Of a stretch of DNA of 64,000 nucleotides, positions 7,417 through 16,231 are shown one piece after another. The position numbers and the translations under genes are program-made. The DNA comes from Streptococcus mitis. Its GTDB lineage: Bacteria > Bacillota > Bacilli > Lactobacillales > Streptococcaceae. Under the pieces are notes generated by a model, which worked only from the letters and a program-made list of their open reading frames with translations, was not told the DNA's origin and made no database searches. The stretch is taken from assembly GCF_003943935.1 (NCBI RefSeq), contig NZ_RJOB01000001.1:282830-346829 (forward strand), given 5' to 3'. Positions within the stretch are counted from its first letter, which is position 1. Every line of letters starts with the position of its first letter.

Positions 7417-9024
7417 TTACCCTTTAAATTTCAACTTTTTAAAATTATCTAAAATTTCTTTGTCTAACTGATTGCTTTTCTTAAAAAGGTTTGTCAGAGA
7501 AGCTTCAAAATCATTCATTTTTTCAGTAAACTCTTCTGCTGTGATATCCACATAGTCAATCTTGATGTCAAAGTATTGGCCTGCGCTGAGAGAGTAGTTT
7601 TTCCCCTTGATATCCTCATAAGAGACAGTGACAGAAAAGTCCTCGACGGCTTCTTTCTTGATAAAGGTCTCGACGATTTTTTGCTCTTCCTCAGGAGAGA
7701 GCACAGTCTTTTGGTTCTTACCTTCCTTGACCTTGGTTCCGAGGTTTGAGGCATCGATAAGGACGACATCGCCCTTGTTTTTCTTATCGATAAAGAGGAT
7801 GGAAACGTTGGTACCTGTCGTCGCAAAGATATTGGACGGCATGGAAACAACACCAGCCAGCATTTGATTGTCCACCAAGTGTTGACGGATTGCCTTATCA
7901 ATCCCTGACTGGGCAGTGATAAATCCTGTCGGCAAGACAACGGCTGCTTGACCGTCTGGTTTCAGGGAGTAGATGATATGCTGGACAAAGAGCTCATAAA
8001 TCGCCATCTTATCTTTAGATTTGGCTGGAACCTTTGGCACACCTGCAAAGAAACGCTCACTAGCTTCTGGCAAAGTCTCCACTCGGTCACGCCACTCTGA
8101 AAAGTCCAGCTTGAAAGGAGGATTAGACACGATATAGTCCATCTTCTCAGGATGGCGATTGGCGATAATTGTATTCCCCTGTACGATATTATGAATGGAG
8201 TGTTGGAGGCCATTCAAGATGAGGTTGAGACGGAGGAGATTGGATGACTTTTGCGAGATGTCCTGACTATAGACAGTGGCCTTATCCACACCGATACGAC
8301 TAGCCAGATTCATTAGCAAGGTTCCAGAACCAGCAGAAGGGTCATAGATGCGCACGTTTGATGGTTGGTCATTCCCCACAAGAATATCAGCAATAATCTT
8401 AGCAACTGAGTGAGGCGTGTAGTACTCGGCATACTTGCCACCACCGTCTTTGTTGTAGTCCTTGATCATGTACTCAAAGAGAGTAGAGAAAAAGTCAAAT
8501 CCTTGTGAAAAAATGGTCTCATCAAACTTGACGCGTGCAAGGAGATTGATGATGGCTTTTGCCACTTCGTTACGCTTACTGCTATCTGATATTGTGTCGG
8601 TAATCAAGCGTTCATCAAATAGACGAATAGCTGTGTCGCCGTCTGTATGCACAGAGAAAATATCGTTATTGTCAATAGCTATCTGATTAAGAGTATTTTC
8701 AAAACTCTCGTAAAAAGTCGCTTCATTTTGCTGACGGTGAAGCGTTTCGATCAACTGGTCTGGCTTGAGCCAAGCCGTACTTGTACCGATATCCTCCAAG
8801 AGCCAGTCATAATCATCTTCACCCATTACCAACAAGTTTTCATAAGTGTTGGATTCATCCAGCACCTTGGCTTGATATAAAAACTTATCATTTAAAAACT
8901 TGTAGAGGAAAGACTGGGTGAGGAGTTTGTACTCACCCGCTTCTCCTCCTAGTCCCGCATGGGTAAAGACCGCTTTCAAATCATCTACCAAGTCTTGGAC
9001 TTGGACTTTATATGTTTCATTCAT
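7417..9024 (-). CDS. hsdM: Type I restriction-modification methyltransferase subunit HsdM
   Basis: A 535-residue N6-adenine methyltransferase of the type I complex. The N-terminal helical HsdM domain (LTQSFLYKFLNDKF) is followed by the S-adenosylmethionine site DPSAGSGTLL near residue 225 and the catalytic NPPF motif (YIVSNPPFKLDF) near residue 304. Its first base overlaps the last base of hsdR, and hsdS follows within 6 bp, so the three genes form one operon. The length is normal and no damage is seen, so the methylase should be active with HsdS. Confidence 0.96.
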   Translation of the reverse strand: MNETYKVQVQDLVDDLKAVFTHAGLGGEAGEYKLLTQSFLYKFLNDKFLYQAKVLDESNTYENLLVMGEDDYDWLLEDIGTSTAWLKPDQLIETLHRQQNEATFYESFENTLNQIAIDNNDIFSVHTDGDTAIRLFDERLITDTISDSSKRNEVAKAIINLLARVKFDETIFSQGFDFFSTLFEYMIKDYNKDGGGKYAEYYTPHSVAKIIADILVGNDQPSNVRIYDPSAGSGTLLMNLASRIGVDKATVYSQDISQKSSNLLRLNLILNGLQHSIHNIVQGNTIIANRHPEKMDYIVSNPPFKLDFSEWRDRVETLPEASERFFAGVPKVPAKSKDKMAIYELFVQHIIYSLKPDGQAAVVLPTGFITAQSGIDKAIRQHLVDNQMLAGVVSMPSNIFATTGTNVSILFIDKKNKGDVVLIDASNLGTKVKEGKNQKTVLSPEEEQKIVETFIKKEAVEDFSVTVSYEDIKGKNYSLSAGQYFDIKIDYVDITAEEFTEKMNDFEASLTNLFKKSNQLDKEILDNFKKLKFKG

Positions 9025-12000
9025 TAGTGTTGATATTCCTCTTCATATCCTTCAAATAACGACTCGACGATATAATTAAAATCCTGTCTTGTCAAACTAC
9101 TTGCAGATTGGTTGGTTTTCATTTCAATCCGAGCTTCTTCTCGAATCATTTTCTTGAGAAAGTCCTCGTTATCTAGTACTCCTTGATTTTGACCGATTTT
9201 ACGGTCTAGTCTGATTTTCGATTCCTTGATAACATGGTAAATAGCAGGAAAATCACTGACCATAGTCGAATTGGTTACGTGTTTGTAGGAACGTGCTGCC
9301 ATTTCATCTCCGTCAAAATTCATAGTCAAACGTCTCATATGAGTATGATAATCTTCCACTGACTTAAAGAGCTCTTCGTACTCTTTTTGAATTTTTTTGA
9401 TGTTTTCCATAGTATAGCCTTCTTGCCCATGAATCAGATGTTTTTTCATGATGCGTTGGAATTCTTCGTAAAGAGAAACCCACTCAGGATCTTTCTCATC
9501 ACGCTCTTTTATGATTCCTCCAGCAACTCGACGCTTCAAATCTTCTAGGTCATTGGCCGCTAGACGGAGTTCTTCCTCCGCAATCTTGACAAAACTAAAA
9601 CTGGTCTCAGACATGGCAAGATTTAAAAGAGTGCGACTAGAAAAGTCATCTGGCTTATCTATCAGTGACAAGGTCAACAAACGTCTTGAGATGACATTGA
9701 GCAGAGTTGCAATCTGAGCAATATCAATCTGTTCGAGCAAATGGGCATGACCAAGTAAGCGGGCGATATTATAGTATTGCTTAATCGATTCTAAAGCCTT
9801 TCGGAGTTCATTTAGTTGCTTTCTATCCTTAATATCATCAATTGATTGAGAAAAGAACTCTAGATTAGAGGTTGGATAGTCTATGAGGATGCGCTCTGTC
9901 TTTCTGAGTTCCTGAGAAATTTCCTCAGCTGGCACAAAGAGCGAACCAAACACATCCTCTCCATTTTCCCCAGTCAGGGTTGTATCATACTCTTGATTGA
10001 GTTCTTCTAGATAAGCACGATTAGTCTTGTCAAACTCCTTAGAAATATCCGCAAAATCAACTACATAGCCAAAGAGATAGTCCTTGTAAGGACGATTCAC
10101 ACGAGTCAAAGTCTGGAGAAGGTTATGAGCCTTAATCTTGCGACCTAGATAGAGACGCTTGAGGCGAGGCGCATCAAAACCTGTCAGGAGCATCGAATAG
10201 ACGATAATGAGATCAATCTTACCTTCTTTATAGGCATCCACCTTTTCCTTTTTCTCTTCCTTGTCTCCCTCATCATGGAGGATGAGAGCAGAGGTCAAGT
10301 TGGTTGTTCCAGCCTTTCGTCGTTCTTCTAACTGCTTTTCAAGCTCACGCGCCTGCTTGGATGAATCACAGACAATCATACCACCAATGGTCTGGTCATC
10401 AAAAACCAGATCACGCGCACGATTAAAGTCCTCCAGAATAAAATCAAGCATAGGTTCCACATAGTGCGGATGAGCAAAAATATCTTCTTTTGACAGATCT
10501 CCACGTTGGATTTCTTCATTGATTGCTCTGAGATTATCTTTATAGGACGTCTCGATATCTTCTCGCATCAAACGCAAGGTAAAACCATCATCTATAGACT
10601 GGTTGTAGTAGTATTTATGGATATAATCCCCAAAAATATCACGTGTAGTCGCATGGCTTTCCTTTGTCTTACCATCTTTCTTGTAGGTAATCAAGGGGGT
10701 CCCAGTCAAAGCAATCTTGATTGCATTGGTATCTGCCTGATAGAGATTTGGCAGGTAGGAACCTCGTTCGTTATAAGAGCGGTGGGCTTCATCGATAAAG
10801 TAGATATTTTGACGATTGAGATCATAGCCAGAGCGATCGGTCAGGTCTGAATCATCTTTGAACTTCTGTATATTGACAACAGCGACATCATAACCATCTT
10901 GCTTTTGGTTGAGTTCTCTAGGATTGTTGATGCGCTTAACTTTTAGACCTCTTTTGGTAAATTCCTTAAAGGCTTGGTCTGCCAAGTCCAAGCGATCAAC
11001 GACAAAGTAAAACTGAGGAACAATTCCCTGCTTTGAGAAATAATTAGTCAGATAGCGAATATTGAAGAAAGCTAAGGCTGTCTTACCTGAGCCCTGTGTA
11101 TGCCAGATAACACCTTTTTTGACACCTTTTGCGATGGTTTCTTCTATAGCTCTTGTAGCGAAGTATTGCGGATAACGCATGACATGCTTCTGCAATTGTA
11201 TCTGACCTTCTTTGCTTTCTTCTTCTACATAAACCAGCCCAAAGCGAAGCATGAAAAGCAGGCGTTCTTTTTGATACAAAGAAGATAGGAAAGTATTGCA
11301 AGGAGTGTCGGGCTGTAAGTTTGTTGCAAATTCTGGTTGAGACTTGAGAACAAAACGCTTCACATCCTCAAGGACAAAGTCAATTTGTTCATCTCTTAAA
11401 GGTACAATTGAACCAAGAAAATCTACTTCTCTTTCTTCCTTGAAAGCATTAAACTTGGTTTTTGAATAGGCATTTGAACCATAGTAAGAACCCTGTTTTT
11501 GTTGACCTTGGCCACTGATATAAGGCAAATTATCAGATAGAGCTATCAACTGGGTAATATTGTTAAAACGACGGAACTTACGATTTTCAAAACGGTATCT
11601 GGTTCTGTCCTGTTCTGACTGAATCCCTGTCTTTCCATCACGGATAGCATTGGGTTGTTTAACTTCGATATAAGAAAGGGGAAGTCCATTGATAAACACA
11701 ACTATATCCGGACGAAATTCATCTTGTCCATTTTGACAAGTGACTTCAAGAGCCAGATGGAAGGTATTGGCTTCAGGATTTTCCCAATCGATATAAACAG
11801 CACCTTCTTGTCCCTGTATCCTTTTAAAGAAGGAGCGCCCTAAATCATTTTGATCCAGTTCCAGCTTAATATTGGCCAATTCTCTCTCAAAATCTTCATC
11901 TGTCAAATAATTATTAAATGTTAAAAATTGCTCCTTAAAAACAGATACAAGAATATTGGTATCTGGGTCTCTTTCTTCAATTTCTTTACTATTACGAGAA

Positions 12001-12086
12001 AGATAGGTATAACCCATTCGCATCAAATGCAGAGCTGCTGGGATTTGTACTCTTGTTAATTCAGAAAAATCTTTTCGTCTTGCCAT
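9024..12086 (-). CDS. hsdR: Type I restriction endonuclease subunit HsdR
   Basis: This 1020-residue motor and nuclease subunit cuts unmethylated DNA after ATP-driven translocation. The N-terminal PD-(D/E)xK nuclease is visible as RPDIVVFINGLPLSYIEVKQ (about residues 124-143). The helicase part has Walker A TQGSGKT near residue 332, the DEAH box (IDEAH) near 430, SALTGTP-like motif III (ALTGTPL) and the LTGFDAPRLKRLYL motif in the second RecA lobe. A helical C-terminal domain follows for binding HsdM. Translation starts at ATG 12086 after GGAAGG. All key motifs look intact, so restriction should be functional. Confidence 0.96.
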   Translation of the reverse strand: MARRKDFSELTRVQIPAALHLMRMGYTYLSRNSKEIEERDPDTNILVSVFKEQFLTFNNYLTDEDFERELANIKLELDQNDLGRSFFKRIQGQEGAVYIDWENPEANTFHLALEVTCQNGQDEFRPDIVVFINGLPLSYIEVKQPNAIRDGKTGIQSEQDRTRYRFENRKFRRFNNITQLIALSDNLPYISGQGQQKQGSYYGSNAYSKTKFNAFKEEREVDFLGSIVPLRDEQIDFVLEDVKRFVLKSQPEFATNLQPDTPCNTFLSSLYQKERLLFMLRFGLVYVEEESKEGQIQLQKHVMRYPQYFATRAIEETIAKGVKKGVIWHTQGSGKTALAFFNIRYLTNYFSKQGIVPQFYFVVDRLDLADQAFKEFTKRGLKVKRINNPRELNQKQDGYDVAVVNIQKFKDDSDLTDRSGYDLNRQNIYFIDEAHRSYNERGSYLPNLYQADTNAIKIALTGTPLITYKKDGKTKESHATTRDIFGDYIHKYYYNQSIDDGFTLRLMREDIETSYKDNLRAINEEIQRGDLSKEDIFAHPHYVEPMLDFILEDFNRARDLVFDDQTIGGMIVCDSSKQARELEKQLEERRKAGTTNLTSALILHDEGDKEEKKEKVDAYKEGKIDLIIVYSMLLTGFDAPRLKRLYLGRKIKAHNLLQTLTRVNRPYKDYLFGYVVDFADISKEFDKTNRAYLEELNQEYDTTLTGENGEDVFGSLFVPAEEISQELRKTERILIDYPTSNLEFFSQSIDDIKDRKQLNELRKALESIKQYYNIARLLGHAHLLEQIDIAQIATLLNVISRRLLTLSLIDKPDDFSSRTLLNLAMSETSFSFVKIAEEELRLAANDLEDLKRRVAGGIIKERDEKDPEWVSLYEEFQRIMKKHLIHGQEGYTMENIKKIQKEYEELFKSVEDYHTHMRRLTMNFDGDEMAARSYKHVTNSTMVSDFPAIYHVIKESKIRLDRKIGQNQGVLDNEDFLKKMIREEARIEMKTNQSASSLTRQDFNYIVESLFEGYEEEYQH

Positions 12087-12154
12087 CGCAAACCTTCCTT
12101 ACGCTTCATTTGAACTATTCATATCCTGAAATTTCCAAATTTTATACTAGGTCT

Positions 12155-12160
12155 ATTATA
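12155..12160 (-). promoter_or_regulatory. Promoter -10 of the hsdRMS-Kiwa-like operon
   Basis: The minus strand reads TGCTATAAT, an extended -10, about 70 bp before the hsdR start. TGGATT 16 bp upstream is a weak -35. No other promoter is evident between here and the last operon gene. Confidence 0.55.
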
Positions 12161-12268
12161 GCATGTTTAGGCTCAAAATCCATCACTCTTCCCATTGTAA
12201 AAGCAATCTTCCCCCTTTCTCCTCCAAAATATGGTATAGTAGAAATATACTATCTACGAGGAGTTTAC

Positions 12269-12886
12269 ATGTCACATAATAAACAAATGAAAGCTGTTTC
12301 TCCCCTTCTACAGCAAGTTATCAACATCTCATCGATTGTCGGCGGGGTTGGGAGTTTGATTTTCTGTATTTGGGCTTATCAGGCTGGGATTTTACAGTCT
12401 AAGGAAACCCTCTCTGCCTTTATCCAGCAGGCAGGCATCTGGGGGCCACCTCTCTTTATCTTTTTACAGATTTTACAAACGGTCGTCCCTATCATTCCTG
12501 GGGCCTTGACCTCGGTGGCAGGGGTCTTTATTTACGGGCACATCATCGGTACGATCTACAACTATATCGGCATCGTGATTGGCTGTGCCATTATCTTTTA
12601 TCTGGTGCGCCTCTATGGGGCTGCCTTTGTCCAGTCTGTCGTCAGCAAACGCACCTATGACAAGTATATCGGTTGGTTGGATAAGGGTAATCGTTTTGAC
12701 CGTTTCTTTATCTTTATGATGATTTGGCCCATTAGTCCAGCTGACTTTCTCTGTATGCTGGCTGCCCTGACCAAGATGAGTTTCAAGCGCTATATGACTA
12801 TCATCATTCTGACCAAGCCCTTTACCCTCGTGGTTTATACCTACGGTCTAACCTATATTATTGACTTCTTCTGGCAAATGCTTTGA
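12269..12886 (+). CDS. TVP38/TMEM64 (DedA-like, SNARE-associated) membrane protein
   Basis: A 205-residue integral membrane protein. Hydrophobic segments lie at about residues 18-40, 55-85, 88-115 and 175-200. The GxxxxP/PG-rich re-entrant region (VVPIIPGALTSVAGVFIYGHIIGTIYNYIGIV) is the hallmark of the SNARE-associated/DedA superfamily, whose members act in lipid movement across membranes. ATG 12269 follows ACGAGGAG; the frame is open further upstream, but those positions lack a binding site and would run into the divergent hsdR promoter. An extended -10 TGGTATAGT lies about 35 bp upstream. The gene is monocistronic and ends at a two-way terminator. Confidence 0.85.
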   Translation: MSHNKQMKAVSPLLQQVINISSIVGGVGSLIFCIWAYQAGILQSKETLSAFIQQAGIWGPPLFIFLQILQTVVPIIPGALTSVAGVFIYGHIIGTIYNYIGIVIGCAIIFYLVRLYGAAFVQSVVSKRTYDKYIGWLDKGNRFDRFFIFMMIWPISPADFLCMLAALTKMSFKRYMTIIILTKPFTLVVYTYGLTYIIDFFWQML

Positions 12887-12893
12887 CACATAA

Positions 12894-12923
12894 AAAATCC
12901 GTTTGGTTTCCCAAGCGGATTTT
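12894..12923. terminator. Bidirectional terminator
   Basis: The hairpin arms AAAATCCG and CGGATTTT, with inner TTGG/CCAA pairing, carry A and T runs on both sides. It serves the rightward membrane-protein gene and the leftward scrK. Confidence 0.8.
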
Positions 12924-12928
12924 GTGCT

Positions 12929-13816
12929 TTATTTTGAAACTTCTTTTGCAAGTACAAAGTTCCCAAGAGTAGCAGAACCATTTCCTGCGACTGCTGGTGT
13001 CACGATGTATTCACGCACATCAGGTACTGGTAGGTAGCCATTAAGAAGAGATGTAAATTTCTCACGGACACGGTCCAGCATGTGTTGTTGAGCCATGACC
13101 CCTCCACCAAAGACAATCACGTCTGGGCGGAAAGTCACTGTCGCATTAACCGCAGCTTGAGCGATATAGTAGGCTTGAACATCCCAAACAGGGTTGTTGA
13201 GTTCAATGTTTTCCCCACGAACACCTGTACGAGCTTCCAAACTTGGACCAGCTGCATAGCCTTCCAGACATCCCTTATGGAAAGGACAAACACCCTTAAA
13301 CTCTTTTTCAATGTCCATTGGGTGTCTAGCAACATAGTAGTGACCCATTTCAGGGTGACCCACACCACCGATAAACTCACCACGTTGGATGACACCTGCA
13401 CCGATACCTGTACCGATTGTGTAGTAAACCAAGTTTTCGATACGGCCACCAGCATTATTACGGGCAACCACTTCACCATAAGCAGAGCTGTTTACGTCTG
13501 TAGTGAAGTACATTGGCACGTTTAGGGCGCGACGAAGGGCACCAAGCAAGTCCACATTTGCCCAGTTTGGTTTTGGAGTCGTTGTGATAAAGCCATAAGT
13601 TTTTGAGTTTTTATCAATATCAATCGGACCAAATGAACCAACTGCAAGACCAGCAAGGTTATCGAATTTCGAGAAGAACTCGATGGTTTTATCGATTGTT
13701 TCGATTGGAGTTGTTGTTGGAAATTGTGTTTTTTCTACAACGTTAAAGTTTTCATCACCGACAGCACAGACAAACTTTGTACCGCCCGCTTCCAAGCTTC
13801 CATATAATTTTGTCAT
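12929..13816 (-). CDS. scrK: Fructokinase ScrK (ROK family)
   Basis: A 295-residue cytoplasmic kinase that phosphorylates the fructose released by ScrB from sucrose 6-phosphate. It has the ROK phosphate-binding start GSLEAGGTKF, the glycine-rich IGTGIGAGV segment, the catalytic/zinc region GHPEMGHYY with CPFHKGCLEGYA, and the adenosine motif VFGGGVMAQQ. The length is normal. An extended -10 (TGCTATAAT, 13844-13849) upstream implies its own promoter, separate from scrA, whose terminator lies between the two genes. Confidence 0.93.
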   Translation of the reverse strand: MTKLYGSLEAGGTKFVCAVGDENFNVVEKTQFPTTTPIETIDKTIEFFSKFDNLAGLAVGSFGPIDIDKNSKTYGFITTTPKPNWANVDLLGALRRALNVPMYFTTDVNSSAYGEVVARNNAGGRIENLVYYTIGTGIGAGVIQRGEFIGGVGHPEMGHYYVARHPMDIEKEFKGVCPFHKGCLEGYAAGPSLEARTGVRGENIELNNPVWDVQAYYIAQAAVNATVTFRPDVIVFGGGVMAQQHMLDRVREKFTSLLNGYLPVPDVREYIVTPAVAGNGSATLGNFVLAKEVSK

Positions 13817-13843
13817 GATAAACCTCTTGTTTTTATTTTCTTT

Positions 13844-13849
13844 ATTATA
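13844..13849 (-). promoter_or_regulatory. scrK promoter -10 (extended)
   Basis: The minus strand shows TGCTATAAT 28 bp before the scrK start codon. No good -35 is seen, which fits an extended -10 promoter. Confidence 0.5.
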
Positions 13850-13915
13850 GCATATTTCGAAAGTCTAAATTTCTCTATTTTTTAGATTTTCCTCTGTAAA
13901 TCTTACCATTCAAGC

Positions 13916-13947
13916 AAAAACGAACAAACATGTCATTTGTTCGTTTT
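13916..13947 (-). terminator. scrA terminator
   Basis: The 12-bp stem AAAACGAACAAA/TTTGTTCGTTTT with a 7-base loop ends in TTTTT on the minus strand, 19 bp after the scrA stop codon. Confidence 0.85.
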
Positions 13948-13965
13948 CACATTAGAGAGGATTGA

Positions 13966-15852
13966 TTAGATTTTCACTTCAATCACAGCATCCCCCTTCG
14001 CAACTGAACCTGTTGCGACTGGAGCTACTGAAGCATAGTCAGCTGTGTTTGTAACGATAACCATTGTTGTATCATCAAGACCAGCTGCAGCGATTTTGTT
14101 TGAGTCAAATGTTCCAAGAACATCGCCAGCTTTAACCTTGTCACCTTGAGCAACTTTTGCTTCAAAACCTTCACCGTTCATAGATACAGTGTCAATACCA
14201 ACGTGGATCAAAACTTCAGCACCATCAGTTGTTTTCAAGCCAAAAGCGTGTCCTGTTGGAAAGGCAATTGAAACTTCAGCATCAGCTGGTGCATATACCA
14301 CACCTTGACTTGGTTTCACAGCGATACCTTGTCCCATAGCTCCGCTTGAGAAAACAGGGTCATTAACATCAGCAAGAGCGACAACATCACCGACGATAGG
14401 AGTTACAAGTGTTTCATTTTGAAGAGTTGCTGGAATGTTACCAGTTGTTTCTTCTTGGACCAAACGTTCTGTCGCTACTTCAGAAGCAACTTCTTTTTCA
14501 TCTTCGTAACCAAACATGTAAGTAAGAGCAAAACCAAGGGCAAATGATACGGCTACCATAAGAAGGTATTGTGCAAGTTGTCCGTTACCGATGTAAAGCA
14601 TTGTACCAGGGATGATGGTGATACCATTACCAGTACCAGCAAGTCCAAGGATAGAAGCCAATCCACCACCGATTGCACCAGCAATCAATGAAAGGAAGAA
14701 TGGCTTACGGAAGCGCAAGTTCACCCCGAAAATAGCAGGCTCTGTAATACCGAGGAAGGCAGAAAGAGCAGCTGGGAAAGCAAGTGTTTTTAGTTTTGGA
14801 TTTTTAGTTTTAACACCAACCGCAACAGTCGCAGCACCTTGAGCTGTCATAGCAGCTGTGATGATCGCGTTGAATGGGTTAGCATGATCAGCAGCAAGCA
14901 ATTGCACTTCAAGCAAGTTGAAGATATGGTGCACACCTGACACAACAATCAATTGGTGAACCCCACCGATCAAGAAACCACCAAGACCAAATGGCAAGCT
15001 GAGGATCGCTTTTGTAGCAATAAGGATGTAGTTTTCAACGACGTGGAAGACTGGTCCGATGACAAAGAGTCCAAGGATAGACATAACCAAAAGTGTCACG
15101 AATGGCGTTACTAAGAGGTCAATCACATCTGGAACAACCTTGCGGACAGCTTTTTCAAATTTAGCTCCGACAACCCCGATGATGAAGGCTGGAAGAACGG
15201 AACCTTGCAAACCAACAACAGGGATGAAACCAAAGAAGTTCATAGCTGTTACTTCACCACCTGAAGCGACTGCCCAAGCGTTTGGAAGTGAGCCAGAAAC
15301 AAGCATCATACCAAGAACAATACCAACGGCTGGATTTCCACCGAATACACGGAAGGTTGACCACACAACCAAACCTGGCAAGATGATAAAGGCTGTATCT
15401 GTCAATATTTGAGTGTAAGTTGTCACATCAGCTGGAAGTGTCATTCCAAGAGCAGTCAAGAGACCACGCACACCCATGAAGAGACCTGTCGCTACGATAA
15501 CTGGGATGATTGGAACGAAAACGTCACCGAAAGTACGGATAGCACGTTGGAACCAGTTCCCTTGTTTAGCAGCTTCTGCTTTCATGTCATCTTTAGATGA
15601 TGTTGGCAAACCAAGTGCAACAACTTCATCGTACATTTTGTTAACTGTACCTGTACCAAAGATGATTTGGTATTGACCTGAGTTAAAGAAAGCACCTTGA
15701 ACTTTTTCCAAGTTCTCAATCACTTCTTTATTGATTTTTCCTTCATCTTTGACCATGACACGAAGACGAGTCGCACAGTGAGCTACACTGTTGACATTTT
15801 CACGTCCGCCTAAGGCATCGATGACTTTTTTTGCAATTTCCTGATTGTTCAT
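13966..15852 (-). CDS. scrA: Sucrose-specific PTS transporter ScrA (EIIBCA)
   Basis: A 628-residue membrane transporter that takes up sucrose and phosphorylates it to sucrose 6-phosphate. Domains are in the order B-C-A. EIIB carries the phosphocysteine in AHCATRLRVMVKD near residue 26. EIIC has about ten membrane segments between residues 105 and 455 (for example PIIPVIVATGLFMG). EIIA at about 480-628 carries the phosphohistidine in VLIHVGIDTVSMNG. ATG 15852 is chosen because CTCCTT (AAGGAG on the minus strand) is correctly placed. It is divergent from scrB, sharing a regulatory region with ScrR/CcpA-like sites. Key residues are present. Confidence 0.95.
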   Translation of the reverse strand: MNNQEIAKKVIDALGGRENVNSVAHCATRLRVMVKDEGKINKEVIENLEKVQGAFFNSGQYQIIFGTGTVNKMYDEVVALGLPTSSKDDMKAEAAKQGNWFQRAIRTFGDVFVPIIPVIVATGLFMGVRGLLTALGMTLPADVTTYTQILTDTAFIILPGLVVWSTFRVFGGNPAVGIVLGMMLVSGSLPNAWAVASGGEVTAMNFFGFIPVVGLQGSVLPAFIIGVVGAKFEKAVRKVVPDVIDLLVTPFVTLLVMSILGLFVIGPVFHVVENYILIATKAILSLPFGLGGFLIGGVHQLIVVSGVHHIFNLLEVQLLAADHANPFNAIITAAMTAQGAATVAVGVKTKNPKLKTLAFPAALSAFLGITEPAIFGVNLRFRKPFFLSLIAGAIGGGLASILGLAGTGNGITIIPGTMLYIGNGQLAQYLLMVAVSFALGFALTYMFGYEDEKEVASEVATERLVQEETTGNIPATLQNETLVTPIVGDVVALADVNDPVFSSGAMGQGIAVKPSQGVVYAPADAEVSIAFPTGHAFGLKTTDGAEVLIHVGIDTVSMNGEGFEAKVAQGDKVKAGDVLGTFDSNKIAAAGLDDTTMVIVTNTADYASVAPVATGSVAKGDAVIEVKI

Positions 15853-15888
15853 TTGCAAAAATCTCCTTATATAAAATTTTGTTATTGT

Positions 15889-15903
15889 TTGAAAGCGATT
15901 TTA
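15889..15903. promoter_or_regulatory. cre-like site near the scrA start
   Basis: TTGAAAGCGATTTTA fits the catabolite-responsive element consensus WTGNAANCGNWNNCW at every fixed position except the penultimate C. It lies between the scrA promoter and its ribosome binding site, where CcpA or ScrR binding would block transcription. Binding is inferred. Confidence 0.5.
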
Positions 15904-15920
15904 TTCGCCCTACGACTATT

Positions 15921-15948
15921 ATTTTATCATGTTTCAAAAATATGTCAA
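15921..15948 (-). promoter_or_regulatory. scrA promoter
   Basis: The minus strand carries consensus TTGACA (15943-15948), a 16-bp spacer ending in TGA and -10 TAAAAT (15921-15926). The adjacent AACGCTTGACA resembles the half-sites of LacI-family operators in this region. Confidence 0.75.
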
Positions 15949-16129
15949 GCGTTTTGCAGAAAAAATATTTGTTTCTTAGAGTAAGGTCTTTTGTTTTGAT
16001 AGATTGTGAGAGTTTTTTGAAAGTATTCTTTAAAAAAATAGTTTAAAATCTGAGTTAAAAAGGGTTTTATTTCACTTTCTTTCAATTTACTGTAGATAGA
16101 TGATTGATTTCCTGCTTTTATTTTATGAT

Positions 16130-16198
16130 AAACGTTTGACAGTTTTTTCTCTTTTTTAACATAAAAGGCTTGCATTTTTGCTCGAAAACGGTTACTAT
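16130..16198 (+). promoter_or_regulatory. scrB promoter region with LacI-type operator
   Basis: AAACGTTT centred near 16133 is the symmetric core of LacI-family operators, fitting ScrR. The best promoter is TTGCAT (16170-16175), 17 bp, TACTAT (16193-16198), with a second operator-like GAAAACGGTTAC in its spacer. TTGACA at 16136-16141 is an alternative -35 but has no good -10. The rest of 15949-16129 is AT-rich with nothing recognisable. Confidence 0.6.
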
Positions 16199-16231
16199 TA
16201 AAAGTGATAAGATTTTCGGAGGAATGAATGA

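Noticed and set aside
10506..10850. 114-codon plus-strand open frame
   Set aside because: Entirely inside hsdR on the opposite strand; no start signal or family resemblance.
6187..12086. Phase-variable type I restriction locus with inverting hsdS genes
   Set aside because: Only one hsdS is present, no recombinase gene and no inverted hsdS fragments are seen nearby.
12225..12262. Short inverted repeat ATAGTA/TACTAT near the TVP38-like gene
   Set aside because: Six-base arms in AT-rich promoter DNA; too weak to call an operator.
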